Below are positions 35,799 through 43,852 of a stretch of 64,000 nucleotides of DNA, piece after piece. The stretch is from NCBI GenBank assembly GCA_036506155.1, contig DASXSF010000025.1, positions 22,686-86,685 on the forward strand. Reading direction: 5' to 3'. A model generated the notes under the pieces. The model made no database searches. It was not told the origin of the DNA and worked only from the letters and a program-made list of their open reading frames with translations. Each line of letters begins with the position of its first letter. The stretch's first letter is position 1. The stretch comes from DASXRA01 sp036506155. GTDB lineage: Bacteria > Actinomycetota > Actinomycetes > Mycobacteriales > Jatrophihabitantaceae. A program made the translations under genes and the position numbers.

Positions 35799-36836
35799 GT
35801 GGGCTCAGTGGGGTGGGTGCTGCACGTCGACCTCGACCAGTTCCAGGCTGCGGTCGAGCGGCTGCGGCGTCCGGAACTGTCCGGGCGGCCGGTGATTGTC
35901 GGCGGCAACGGTGACCCGACCGAGCAACGCAAGGTAGTCACCTGCGCGTCTTACGAGGCGCGGGCCGCCGGCGTTCACGCGGGGACGCCACTGCGCGCGG
36001 CCTTGCGCCGATGCCCGGACGCGGCGTTCCTGCCGCTGGATGCGGCCGCATACGAGGCGGCCTCGGCGCAGGTGATGGCGATACTTCGCGGTTTCCCGGT
36101 CGACGTCGAGGTCTGGGGATGGGACGAGGCGTTCCTCGGCGCAGCGCGTTCCGATCCGGAGGCGCTGGCCCGCGAGGTGCAGCTCGCGGTCGCCGAAGCC
36201 TGCGGCTTGTCCTGCTCGATCGGGGTCGGCGACACAAAACTGCGCGCCAAGCTGGCGACCGGATTCGCGAAGCCCGCCGGCATCGCCCGGCTGGACCGGC
36301 ACAACTGGATGCCGGTCATGGCAGGCCGGCCGACCGACGCGCTGTGGGGCGTCGGCCGGCGCACCGCCGCGAAGCTCGCCGCGCACGGGATCGGAACGGT
36401 GGGACAGCTTGCCGCGGCGGACCCGGCGTCCCTGGCCGAGCGGTTCGGGCCGACGACCGGCCCCTGGCTGCGGCAGCTCGCACTCGGCGGAGGTGGCGGC
36501 CGGGTGCACAGCGAGCCGCGTCCGGCCCGTTCCCGCAGTCACGTGATCACATTCCCCCGCGACCTCACCGATCGTGCCGAGATGGCGCAGCGGCTGGAGG
36601 ACATGGCTCGCCGCCTCACCGCCGAGGTGGTCGCCAACGGCCGGACGGTGCGCCGCGTCGCGACGACGGTGCGCACCGCGACGTTCTACACCAGATCGCG
36701 CATCACCACGCTGACGGCGCCGACGCAGGATGCCGACACGATCTCGCGCGCCGCCGTGGGCCTGCTGGACCGGTTCGATCTCGACCGACCGGTGCGACTT
36801 CTCGGCGTGCGCGTGGAGTTTACGGTTGATCGGTGA
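35799..36836 (+). CDS. dinB2: Y-family DNA polymerase, DinB2 type, with altered steric gate
   Basis: 345 residues. The palm starts LHVDLDQFQAAVE with catalytic Asp residues at positions 11 and 13, and the second carboxylate motif is WGWDEAFLG. Helix-hairpin-helix TDALWGVGRRTAAKLAAHGIG and the little-finger domain follow. The wording LHVDLDQF and VTCASYEARAAGVHAGTPLR places it with mycobacterial DinB2 (Rv3056-like). In DinB2 the steric-gate aromatic residue is replaced by Leu and the enzyme accepts ribonucleotides; here the same position is Gln (residue 16). The GTG 35799 start is preceded by AAGGGGA at about 11 bases. It is divergent from groEL and shares its CIRCE region. Confidence 0.9.
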   Translation: MGSVGWVLHVDLDQFQAAVERLRRPELSGRPVIVGGNGDPTEQRKVVTCASYEARAAGVHAGTPLRAALRRCPDAAFLPLDAAAYEAASAQVMAILRGFPVDVEVWGWDEAFLGAARSDPEALAREVQLAVAEACGLSCSIGVGDTKLRAKLATGFAKPAGIARLDRHNWMPVMAGRPTDALWGVGRRTAAKLAAHGIGTVGQLAAADPASLAERFGPTTGPWLRQLALGGGGGRVHSEPRPARSRSHVITFPRDLTDRAEMAQRLEDMARRLTAEVVANGRTVRRVATTVRTATFYTRSRITTLTAPTQDADTISRAAVGLLDRFDLDRPVRLLGVRVEFTVDR

Positions 36837-37495
36837 CCGTTGGCCTGGAATCCGTGCGCGCCGCGTACGGGGAGCTGCTCGCGCACACCGACGGCCTCGA
36901 CGAGGACGCAGCGTGGCGGCCGACCGGCTGTACCGGGTGGACGGTGCGCGACCTCGTCTTCCATCTGCTCACCGACGCGCAACGGGCTCTGGTCGCGCTG
37001 GGCACGCCTGCCGACGGTGTTGCTGATGTCGACGCGGTGAGCTACTGGCGGGCGTGGCAGCCCGGGACGCCCGGCGCGCAGGCCGGCCGGCGGTCGATCC
37101 GGATCATGGCCAGCGTCTGGACTGATACGAGTGCGCTCACGGCGCTGTACGGCGAGACCGCCCGGGCGGTTCTGGTGCAGGGGGCTCGGGTGGACGGCGC
37201 CGCCCTGGTCGCGACGCAGGGGCACGTACTGACCGTGGACGACCTGCTCGCGACGCTGGCGGTCGAGGCGGCCGTGCACCACCTCGATCTTGTCGCGTTC
37301 TGCGACGGCCCGGGACCTGGTACCCACAGCCTCGCGCTCGTGCGCGCGACCCTGGACGGCCTGCTCGAGCGGGCCGCGCCCAAGGATTGGGACGACGCGC
37401 GCTACGCCTTGATCGGCACCGGCCGGGCGCCTCTGACTGACGCCGAACGCGCCGCGCTGGGTGCGGACGCGGCGAAGCTACCGCTGTTCGGCTAG
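36833..37495 (+). CDS. maleylpyruvate isomerase N-terminal (DinB-fold, mycothiol-dependent) domain protein
   Basis: 220 residues, GTG start overlapping the polymerase stop. The four-helix DinB/MDMPI fold is shown by CTGWTVRDLVFHLLTDAQRAL (the His after a Trp-Thr-Val segment is a typical metal ligand) and by EAAVHHLDLV, which supplies the other two histidine ligands. Such proteins are metal-dependent mycothiol transferases or uncharacterised relatives. The substrate is unknown. The DinB fold name is historical and has no link to the DNA polymerase beside it. Confidence 0.82.
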   Translation: MTVGLESVRAAYGELLAHTDGLDEDAAWRPTGCTGWTVRDLVFHLLTDAQRALVALGTPADGVADVDAVSYWRAWQPGTPGAQAGRRSIRIMASVWTDTSALTALYGETARAVLVQGARVDGAALVATQGHVLTVDDLLATLAVEAAVHHLDLVAFCDGPGPGTHSLALVRATLDGLLERAAPKDWDDARYALIGTGRAPLTDAERAALGADAAKLPLFG

Positions 37496-37801
37496 TGGGT
37501 TCACTCGGCGAGTGAACGGGGCGAGCGGGCGCACCGCGATGGGCGCGGCCAACAGGTCGCCGAGTTCGAGCTGCAATGCGCGGAAGAAGTCGTGCTGAAA
37601 GTGGTCGCGCACAGCGCCGGCGTCGGCGAACTCCTCCCACACCCACACCAGGTCGTCGTCGCCGGGGTCCGCGGCGACCGCGAACAACGTGGTGCCCGGC
37701 TCGCCGTCGAGCGTGTTGACGTAGTTGCCAAGAACGCGCAGCAGCTCGTCGCGTTTGCCGTCCTGGGCCGTCAACTGCAGCAGCGCACCGAAATCGCTCA
37801 T
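37478..37801 (-). CDS. antibiotic-biosynthesis-monooxygenase (ABM) domain protein
   Basis: 107 residues forming a ferredoxin-like ABM domain: LLQLTAQDGKRDELLRVL, EPGTTLFAVAADPGDDDLVWVWEEFADAGAVRDHFQ. Members act as small quinol or polyketide monooxygenases, or as haem-related proteins. Active-site assignment is not possible. The ATG at 37801 gives the family's usual length. Its 3' end overlaps the convergent MDMPI gene by 18 bases. Confidence 0.85.
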   Translation of the reverse strand: MSDFGALLQLTAQDGKRDELLRVLGNYVNTLDGEPGTTLFAVAADPGDDDLVWVWEEFADAGAVRDHFQHDFFRALQLELGDLLAAPIAVRPLAPFTRRVNPLAEQR

Positions 37802-37826
37802 GATGTGCCCAACGCCCGCCGCAGCA

Positions 37827-38771
37827 TCACGGATTCCCGAGTCGCGCGGCCAGCATCTCCCGGGCAACCCGGCCCTGGGCGTCCTGGAACGCGCGCAGCG
37901 TCGGCAGCCCGGGCGGTGCCGGCCGTAGCGCGCGGGCGGTCAACATCCCGGCGATCGCCGCGAGCAGCGAGTCCGCGGCGCGCGGGCCATCGGCCGCCGC
38001 GACGGGATGCCGGGCAAGCAGCCAGTCCAGATCGGGGCCTCCCTGCATTCGCACACTCGGCGCCAACCCCGCCACGTCCAGCAGCGGCGCACCGCGTGCG
38101 CCCCACGGCCAGTCGACGAACACCACCTCGCCGTCGGGACGGATGAGCATGTTGTCGGCACGCAGATCCAGGTGCAGCAGCGTCTCACCGGCAGCGGCCG
38201 GCCGCCACTCGCTCTCCAGGGCGATCAGCTCGCCGAGGTGGTCACGCGCCCACTCGTCCAGTGTGTCGGCGTCAGCCGTCGACCAGGAGGCGAATTCCTC
38301 GGCTGTGTCGGCATCGTCGACGACGCGCGGCCAGTCCGGAACCGGGCAGGGCGTCAGCGTCTCGTGCAGGCGCACCAGCGAAGCCATCACGTGCTCGAGT
38401 TCATCGGTACGCCACGGCATCGCCGGATGCCGGCCCTCGACATCCTCGTAAACGAGGGCCACCCAGTCGTCATCGTCGTGAACGCCGATAAGCCGCGGCA
38501 CCGGAACCCCGGCCGGAAACGCGCCGGTCAGCCGCGCCTCAGCGCGATGCATGTCCGGCGATTCCGGGTTGGTGGCTGCGCTGACCGCCTTGACGAAGAC
38601 GCGTCGTCCGTCGGCCAGCCGCAACCGTGCGGCAACACCCGGCGAGAAACCGTGCGGCTGGGTCTGCGCGCCGGCAATCGCGGCACCGGCAAGCGCGGCG
38701 ACGGCGGCTCGCACGTCAGCCGGCAGTTCGGCCCAGTGCAGCCGCTTGCCCTGCGCGGCGGGAGCACTCAC
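37827..38771 (-). CDS. aminoglycoside phosphotransferase (APH)-family kinase
   Basis: 314 residues with the protein-kinase-like APH fold. The nucleotide lysine is in RRVFVKAVSA, the catalytic loop is LLHLDLRADNMLIR (Asp and Asn), and the metal-binding DxD-type segment is VVFVDWPWGARG. Such chromosomal kinases often phosphorylate small metabolites, not antibiotics, so resistance should not be assumed. It lies 25 bases upstream of the ABM gene on the same strand, so they may be co-transcribed. Confidence 0.88.
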   Translation of the reverse strand: MSAPAAQGKRLHWAELPADVRAAVAALAGAAIAGAQTQPHGFSPGVAARLRLADGRRVFVKAVSAATNPESPDMHRAEARLTGAFPAGVPVPRLIGVHDDDDWVALVYEDVEGRHPAMPWRTDELEHVMASLVRLHETLTPCPVPDWPRVVDDADTAEEFASWSTADADTLDEWARDHLGELIALESEWRPAAAGETLLHLDLRADNMLIRPDGEVVFVDWPWGARGAPLLDVAGLAPSVRMQGGPDLDWLLARHPVAAADGPRAADSLLAAIAGMLTARALRPAPPGLPTLRAFQDAQGRVAREMLAARLGNP

Positions 38772-38839
38772 TGCTCGATCGTCTCTCCGGCAGCAAGGCG
38801 ATTGGCAAGAACCCCGGGTCCCTGCGGTTCACGGACCGG

Positions 38840-38863
38840 CGGACCGCAAAAGCAATCGGTCCG
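38840..38863 (-). terminator. hairpin terminator behind cspA
   Basis: 7-bp stem CGGACCG / CGGTCCG with a ten-base loop that includes TTTT on the minus strand, 41 bases after the cspA stop. It lies in the 133-bp gap between cspA and the APH gene; nothing else is visible in that gap. Confidence 0.6.
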
Positions 38864-38904
38864 ATCCGCAGGAGCGGACCGGACCGACCGTGTGCCGTTG
38901 TGGT

Positions 38905-39108
38905 TCAGTTGACGATGCGCACACCGTCCGCCTGCGGGCCCTTGGGGCCCTGGGCGACCTCAAACTCCACGCGCTGGCCCTCGTCCAGCGACCGGTAGCC
39001 ATCGGCCTGGATGGCCGTGTAGTGGACGAAGACGTCCTGGCCGCCGTCTACCGCGATGAAGCCGTAGCCCTTCTCGTTGTTGAACCACTTGACAGTGCCC
39101 TGTGCCAC
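38905..39108 (-). CDS. cspA: cold-shock protein CspA type
   Basis: 67 residues, the standard length. RNP1 KGYGFIA and RNP2 VFVHYTA are intact, and the C-terminal [11 protein letters not shown] is typical of actinobacterial CspA. GTG 39108 is chosen because AAGGAG lies five bases before it; an in-frame GTG at 39114 would overlap that ribosome-binding site. It acts as an RNA chaperone. The ~190-base upstream region contains a 7-bp hairpin and could be a thermosensitive leader like those of other csp genes. Confidence 0.95.
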   Translation of the reverse strand: MAQGTVKWFNNEKGYGFIAVDGGQDVFVHYTAIQADGYRSLDEGQRVEFEVAQGPKGPQADGVRIVN

Positions 39109-39130
39109 GTGCACTCCTTGCTAGGGGCGT

Positions 39131-39155
39131 CTGGCACCACCCGTCGTAGTGCCAG
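39131..39155 (-). promoter_or_regulatory. hairpin in the cspA leader
   Basis: CTGGCAC-N11-GTGCCAG lies 23 bases upstream of the cspA start. In csp mRNAs, 5' structures control translation by temperature; this is a candidate only. The rest of the 192-bp gap up to the GNAT gene (39109-39300) shows a GGCCC...GGGCC pair but no gene. Confidence 0.45.
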
Positions 39156-39300
39156 GGTCTTCGCTCCTCGGTCCCGCTGTCACTGCAGTGCACGTGCGGC
39201 GTGCTTGCCCACGTGGTACTCCAATGGCCGAAACACTCGTAACTACGACCAGGCCCGGACGGTACACGGCCCGCCGCAAAAGGGCCAGATACCGCAGCGC

Positions 39301-39774
39301 TCAAACTAGGCGCTTTGCCATGTTCTGAGACGTGACCTCGTAGCCAAGCGACTCGTACAGGCTCCGCGCCACAGCGTTCGAGCCGAACACGTTCAGCCGG
39401 AGGGACGTCAACCCGTGGCGCCGGCATTCCTGCTCGGCGAGCAGCATGATCTCGCGGCCGTAGCCCTTGCCGCGGTGGGCTTCGTCCACCTCGACGTCGT
39501 ATATCCACCCCGCCCGCGCACCGTTCGGGCTGTGGGTTGCGAGCCAGAGCAGACCCACCGGCCGGCCGGCGTCGTCCACCGCGGTGAACAGCAGTTGCCC
39601 GTCGGTGTGTATGCCATGAGGGAGCAGCTCGTCCGCCTGCTTCGTGGCCTGCCGGAGGGCAATACCTGCGGGCAGACCGCGTGCGCCTGCGATGTCGGCC
39701 GAGTAGTGCTCGAGCAGCCGCTCCCGGAACGCCGGGTACTCGGCCTCGGTCATCGGCCGGAGCGCGACGGTCAT
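39301..39774 (-). CDS. GNAT-family N-acetyltransferase
   Basis: 157 residues. The acetyl-CoA pyrophosphate loop is in DEAHRGKGYGREIM (R-G-x-G-x-G type), with a beta-bulge strand WIYDVEVDE before it and RLNVFGSNAVARSLYESLGY after it. The substrate (amine or N-terminus) cannot be predicted. ATG 39774 overlaps the stop of the upstream AKR gene (ATGA), so the two are co-translated. Confidence 0.88.
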   Translation of the reverse strand: MTVALRPMTEAEYPAFRERLLEHYSADIAGARGLPAGIALRQATKQADELLPHGIHTDGQLLFTAVDDAGRPVGLLWLATHSPNGARAGWIYDVEVDEAHRGKGYGREIMLLAEQECRRHGLTSLRLNVFGSNAVARSLYESLGYEVTSQNMAKRLV

Positions 39775-40754
39775 TTTTCGCTGTCCAGCGAGGCCATGCC
39801 GGCCGGGTTGTAGCGCTCGCCGGCGGCCGCGCCCGATGGGACGGCCCGCTCGATCGTGCCGAGCTCGTCCTCGGTCAGCACGATGTCGAGGGAACCCAGC
39901 GAGTCCACGAGCCGGTCACGGCGCCGGGTGCCGATGAGCGGCACGATGTCCTCGCCGCGGGTAAGCACCCAGGCGATCGCGAGCTGCGCGACGCTGACGC
40001 CCTTGGTGCGGGCGATCTGCGCGAGGGCGTCGACGAGGCCGCGGTTGTGGGTGAGGTTGTCGCCCTGGAAGCGAGGGCTGTGCGCGCGGAAGTCGGTCGA
40101 CGTGAACGTCCGCGGCAGGGCGTCGCTGATCAACCCGCGGGACAGCACGCCGTACGCGGTGATGCCGATGCCGAGGTCGCGGCAGGTGGGCAGGATCTCG
40201 TCCTCCATGCCACGCGAGAGCAGCGAGTACTCGATCTGCAAATCGCAGATCGGGTGCACCGCGGCCGCACGGCGAACGGTCTCGGCGCCCACCTCCGACA
40301 GCCCGATATAGCGCACGTGCCCCCGCCCGACCTGCTCGGCGATCGCGCCGATCGTCTCCTCGATCGGGACGTGCGGATCGAGACGTGCCGGGCGGTAGAT
40401 GTCGATGTAGTCGGTGCCCAGGCGGCGCAGCGAGTAGGCGAGGAAGTTGCGCATGGCCACGGGCCGGCCGTCGAAACCGCCGTACTCGCCATCCGGTCCG
40501 CGTAGCCCACCGAACTTGACGCTGAGCAGGAAGCTCTCCCGGTCTCGTTCGGCGACGGCGCGTCCGATCAGCATCTCGTTGTGTCCGGGGCCGTAGAAGT
40601 CTCCGGTGTCGAGCAGCGTGATGCCGGCATCGAGCGCGGCGCGGATCGTGGCGCCGCTCTCGGCGTCGTCGGCGGCACCGTAGGCCCCTGACATCCCCAT
40701 GCACCCGAGACCCAGCCGGCTGACGGTCGGGCCGTTCTTGCCCAGTTCTGTCAT
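39771..40754 (-). CDS. aldo/keto reductase (AKR13/YakC-like)
   Basis: 327 residues. MTELGKNGPTVSRLGLGCMGMSGAYG is the AKR11/13 type N-terminus. Tetrad residues are Asp and Tyr in LLDTGDFYGPG and Lys in LSVKFGG. The position where histidine is normally found reads IYRPARLDP, as in the YakC-like subgroup where the His is replaced by Arg-containing sequence. The cofactor end is IPLIGTRRRDRL-like (VPLIGTRRRDRLVDSL). It is co-translated with the GNAT gene and follows the threonine synthase gene by 25 bases, so all three may share the thrC transcript. Confidence 0.9.
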   Translation of the reverse strand: MTELGKNGPTVSRLGLGCMGMSGAYGAADDAESGATIRAALDAGITLLDTGDFYGPGHNEMLIGRAVAERDRESFLLSVKFGGLRGPDGEYGGFDGRPVAMRNFLAYSLRRLGTDYIDIYRPARLDPHVPIEETIGAIAEQVGRGHVRYIGLSEVGAETVRRAAAVHPICDLQIEYSLLSRGMEDEILPTCRDLGIGITAYGVLSRGLISDALPRTFTSTDFRAHSPRFQGDNLTHNRGLVDALAQIARTKGVSVAQLAIAWVLTRGEDIVPLIGTRRRDRLVDSLGSLDIVLTEDELGTIERAVPSGAAAGERYNPAGMASLDSEK

Positions 40755-40779
40755 TCCCCTAGCTTGCCCCCTGCGTTGA

Positions 40780-42036
40780 TCACGAGAGCAGGCCGGCCGC
40801 GCGCATGCCCGAAAGTGTCGGCGGTATCGTGGCGGTGGGTGCCACGCGTCCGGCCACGGCGTCCAGGGTCTTGAGGCCGTCGCCGGTGTTGTAGACGACC
40901 GTCTCGGCGGACGTGTCGAGCTGTCCCGACTCCGCGAGCTTGCGTAGCACCCCCACGGTCACGCCACCCGCGGTCTCGGCGAACACCCCCGTCGTCCGGG
41001 CAAGCAGCCGGATGCCGTCGCGGATCTCGTCGTCGCCGACATACGCCACCGCGCCGCCCGTGGAACGCACGGCGTCGAGCGCGTACGGCCCGTCCGCAGG
41101 GTTGCCGATGTTGAGCGACTTGGCAATGCCGCTGGGCCGTACCGGCCGCACGACGTCCCACCCGTTCTCGAAGGCCGTCGCGATCGGAGAGCATCCGGCA
41201 GACTGCGCCCCGAACACCCGCCACGAGGATTCGGGCACGAGGCCCGCCGCGACCAGCTCGCCGAACGCCTTGTTGATCTTCGTGAGCATCGCCCCGGACG
41301 CCATCGGGGCCACGTACTGCGCAGGCAGCCGCCAACCGAGCTGCTCGGCAACCTCGAAGCCGAGCGTCTTGGAACCCTCGGCGTAGTAGGGACGAACGTT
41401 CACGTTGACGAAGGCGGTGTTCTCGAACTCGTCCGTCTCCGACAGCTCGCTGCACAGCCGGTTGACGTCGTCGTAGGAGCCCTCGACGGCAACGAGCGTC
41501 TGCCCGTACACCGCGGTCTGGACGACCTTCGGCGTCTCCAGGTCGGACGGGATGAACACGATCGAGGGCATGCCGATGCGTGCTGCGTGGGCAGCCACGG
41601 AGTTGGCTAGGTTGCCTGTCGATGCGCAGGCAATGCGCTCGAAACCGAGCTCACGGGCCCCCGTGATCGCGACCGAGACGACGCGGTCCTTGAACGAATG
41701 CGTGGGGTTGGCCGAGTCATCCTTGATCCACAGCGGTGCTGTAAAACCGAGTTCGTCGGCCAGCCGATCGGCGCGGACGAGCGGGGTCATGCCGGTTCGG
41801 GAGTCCACTCGGGTTTGCGGATTCTGGCCGACCGGCAGTAGTCCTGCATAGCGCCAGATCGAGTGTGGCCCGGCGGCGATCTCGTCGTGCGTGACCCGCG
41901 CGAGGGCGTCCTCGTCGTAGCCGATCTCGAGCGGGCCGAAACACTCGAAGCAGACGTGCTGCGGGCCGAGCGGGTACTCGGCGCCGCAGTTGCGACATAC
42001 CAGCGTGGAGGCAGGTGATTCCAGTACAGCCGTCAT
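40780..42036 (-). CDS. thrC: threonine synthase
   Basis: 418 residues, fold-type II PLP enzyme. An N-terminal zinc-ribbon (CRNC at 14-17 and CFEC at 29-32) precedes the catalytic domain; the PLP lysine is K116 in THSFKDR, and STGNLANS binds the phosphate. It converts O-phosphohomoserine to threonine. A SAM-I riboswitch ends about 20 bases before the ATG, tying this branch of the aspartate pathway to the methionine/SAM status. thrB and hom are not adjacent. Confidence 0.96.
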   Translation of the reverse strand: MTAVLESPASTLVCRNCGAEYPLGPQHVCFECFGPLEIGYDEDALARVTHDEIAAGPHSIWRYAGLLPVGQNPQTRVDSRTGMTPLVRADRLADELGFTAPLWIKDDSANPTHSFKDRVVSVAITGARELGFERIACASTGNLANSVAAHAARIGMPSIVFIPSDLETPKVVQTAVYGQTLVAVEGSYDDVNRLCSELSETDEFENTAFVNVNVRPYYAEGSKTLGFEVAEQLGWRLPAQYVAPMASGAMLTKINKAFGELVAAGLVPESSWRVFGAQSAGCSPIATAFENGWDVVRPVRPSGIAKSLNIGNPADGPYALDAVRSTGGAVAYVGDDEIRDGIRLLARTTGVFAETAGGVTVGVLRKLAESGQLDTSAETVVYNTGDGLKTLDAVAGRVAPTATIPPTLSGMRAAGLLS

Positions 42037-42056
42037 GGCAGCGCGAGGCCCTTCTC

Positions 42057-42190
42057 CTCATCTTTCCCGGACGCGGTCGCGCCGGGACGGAATTGGCACC
42101 TGCTGCCGCGGCCTCGCAAGGTTCAGGAGCGAGTCATCGCAGTGGTTGCCGGGGCTTCATTGGGCCGTTCCCTCTGCCCCTCTTGATGAG
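42057..42190 (-). promoter_or_regulatory. SAM-I (S-box) riboswitch upstream of thrC
   Basis: On the minus strand the leader reads CTCATCAAGAGGGGCAGAGG, then AATGAAGCCCCGGCAACC, then GGTGCCAATTCCGTCC, and closes GAAAGATGAG. These are the conserved blocks of the S-box: the P1 arms CTCATC/GATGAG, the kink-turn region, the P3-joining GAAGCC...GGCAACC, and the GGTGCCAATTCC of P4. GATGAG runs straight into GGAGAAGG, the only purine-rich ribosome-binding candidate before thrC, so SAM binding could mask it; no obvious terminator follows. The gap 42037-42342 contains this riboswitch and repeat copy C and no gene. Confidence 0.92.
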
Positions 42191-42225
42191 CGGTTCTTCA
42201 GTTGTCGCGAGTCATTCTTCCACAC

Positions 42226-42342
42226 GCGATGAGCGCTCGCGCGAAGAGCCCGCCGGCCGCGACGCGGCCCGCGCCGAAGGCGCGGAGTGGCTCGAGGTGT
42301 GCGCCCCCTGGTGGGGCGCCGCCGAGAGACACGAACCGGCGG
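42226..42342 (-). repeat. Stop-linked hairpin repeat, copy C (full length)
   Basis: Read on the minus strand it begins CCGCCGG directly after the TGA of the LytR_C gene, with no gap. The stems are CCGCCG/CGGCGG and GCGCCCC/GGGGCGC (one pair longer than in copies A and B), followed by the conserved CCGCGCCTTCGGCGCGG and GGCCGCG-T-CGCGGCC. It separates the LytR_C gene from the thrC riboswitch, so it may stop read-through into thrC. Confidence 0.9.
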
Positions 42343-42888
42343 TCAGGAATAGTCAGTGGTGAGCACCACGACGATGGGCCCGGGGGGAAGCTCCGGGAAC
42401 TTCTCCTTCACCCGCTTGATCGCGGGGAACTGCTGCTGCAACTCCAGCGCTGCCTGCTCGTTGGCCGGATCGCTCGGGTCGTAGTAGGCGCATGTGGACA
42501 GGATGTCGTTGAAGATGTTGCCGACGGAGGTGACCGTCCAGCCCGCGGCTTCGAAACGCTGCTTGGCTTCATCGGCGAGGCCCCCGATGGACGTGTTGTT
42601 CAGCACTACGAGTGGGACCGAATGCGTCGCAGCCGAGCGCGTGGAGCCAGGTGTTGAGGACTGCGCGGACGGTGCGCCGGATGACGGCCTTGGCGTCGGT
42701 GTCGCGGTGGCTGTCACGGTGGCCGTCGCCGTGGTTCGCAGCGAGACCGGCCGCGCCTGGCGTCCGTTCGGGTGGCGGAGCGCAATCACGGCCACCACGG
42801 CCACCGCCACGCCGAGCACAGCGAGGACGGTGCCGCCGACGCGGTCATACCTGCGCCGGGGCGGCGGCGAGGGTACGCGGCTGGTCAT
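42343..42888 (-). CDS. membrane-anchored LytR C-terminal domain protein
   Basis: 181 residues. A short basic cytoplasmic start (SPPPRRRYDR) is followed by one transmembrane helix (VGGTVLAVLGVAVAVVAVIAL), a Thr/Ala/Pro-rich linker and an extracellular LytR_C domain (PLVVLNNTSIGGLADEAKQRFEAAGWTV). Such domains occur at the end of LCP cell-wall ligases and alone next to DUF3263 genes in mycobacteria (Rv0430/Rv0431, from memory). A role in cell-wall assembly is likely but the domain is not catalytic. Repeat copy C follows its stop. Confidence 0.88.
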   Translation of the reverse strand: MTSRVPSPPPRRRYDRVGGTVLAVLGVAVAVVAVIALRHPNGRQARPVSLRTTATATVTATATPTPRPSSGAPSAQSSTPGSTRSAATHSVPLVVLNNTSIGGLADEAKQRFEAAGWTVTSVGNIFNDILSTCAYYDPSDPANEQAALELQQQFPAIKRVKEKFPELPPGPIVVVLTTDYS

Positions 42889-42972
42889 AGTTAGCCGCAG
42901 GATAACCCTCGCCGGTCAGTACCAGGTGGGACACGACGTACGACCGGCGGGTTCGTGCCCGTCGGCGCGCGC

Positions 42973-43305
42973 CTAGACGTCGATGCCCAGCCGGCGTGCG
43001 GAGCGTTGCCGCTGGCGACTTGCGCGCAACCGCCGCAGCCGCTTGACCAGCAGCGGATCGGTGGCCAGGGCGGCGGGTGTATCGATCAATGCGTTCAGCA
43101 CCTGGTAATAGCGGGTCGCCGACATGTCGAACAGCTCGCGAACCGCCTGCTCCTTGGCGCCCGCGTACTTCCACCACTGCCGCTCGAACATCAGAATCTC
43201 GCGATCGCGTCGCGTGAGGCCCTCCGCCCCCGCTTGTTCGCCGGCCGGAGTCTCGGCAACGGCCGTCACGTCGTTGGCGTCGGCTGAAGCGTGAGCGGAC
43301 TCCAT
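42973..43305 (-). CDS. DUF3263 family protein
   Basis: 110 residues. After a variable acidic start, the conserved core is LTRRDREILMFERQWWKYAGAKEQAVRELFDMSATRYYQVLNALID, split here as a helix-turn-helix-like region (ATRYYQVLNALID). The C-terminus is strongly basic. It may bind DNA, but no target is known. It is 84 bases upstream of the LytR_C gene on the same strand, a pairing conserved in Actinobacteria. Confidence 0.9.
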   Translation of the reverse strand: MESAHASADANDVTAVAETPAGEQAGAEGLTRRDREILMFERQWWKYAGAKEQAVRELFDMSATRYYQVLNALIDTPAALATDPLLVKRLRRLRASRQRQRSARRLGIDV

Positions 43306-43501
43306 GCTGCGCGCTCCCCTTCGTGTCCGGGCCTTGATCGGTGCTCACCGTAGCTGACCGAACCGGTGCGGCTGGCGGAGCCAGTCAACCACGGCGTGTC
43401 GTGTCAATAGGGGATTGGCACGCTGTGGACGGCGAATCCTGTTGTCCACAGATTGCCGAGACGGGTTTCTCCGCGCTACCGGGCACGGCACCGTGGGGGT
43501 C

Positions 43502-43825
43502 ATGGCAGTGCTCCCTGACACTGCGGCTCTGGAGGCCGTGGCCCGCCACATCGGCGGCCATGCCGACGACCTGCGCAGCCGCGCCTCGCGCCTCGCGGCT
43601 GCCGCCGAGGGTGTCCGGTGGCATTCCACTGCGGCGGTGGCGTTTCGCGGCGATGTGCACGACCTCGCGTGCCTGTTCCGCCGCGCCGCCGGCGAGGTCG
43701 ACGAGGCTGCGCACGCACTTCGGCAACATGCGGCGACGGTGCGTCGCGCCGAAGCTATCGTGCGCGCGGCCGAGCGGACGGCAATGGCGACGCTCCACGG
43801 CGTTGCGCACGTCCTGGGGCTGTGA
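43502..43825 (+). CDS. WXG100-like small helical protein
   Basis: 107 residues predicted as two or three long helices. Early residues (PDTAALEAVARHIGGHADDLRSRASRLAA) lead to VRWHSTAAVAFRGDV, where the W-H-S in the turn resembles the W-x-G turn of WXG100/ESAT-6-like proteins. Substrates of type VII (ESX) secretion have this hairpin form. It is followed 27 bases later by a hydrolase with a similar helical N-terminus, so it may be its partner. No secretion-machinery gene is in the window. Confidence 0.7.
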   Translation: MAVLPDTAALEAVARHIGGHADDLRSRASRLAAAAEGVRWHSTAAVAFRGDVHDLACLFRRAAGEVDEAAHALRQHAATVRRAEAIVRAAERTAMATLHGVAHVLGL

Positions 43826-43852
43826 CATGCGAGCACGGACGGCGGGATCGTG

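Noticed and set aside
37827..38771. Antibiotic-resistance gene (APH)
   Set aside because: The kinase fold is clear, but nothing links it to aminoglycosides; such chromosomal kinases are commonly metabolic.
43441..43450. DnaA-box-like TTGTCCACA
   Set aside because: A single box in a divergent promoter gap; no cluster or AT-rich unwinding region, so not an origin.
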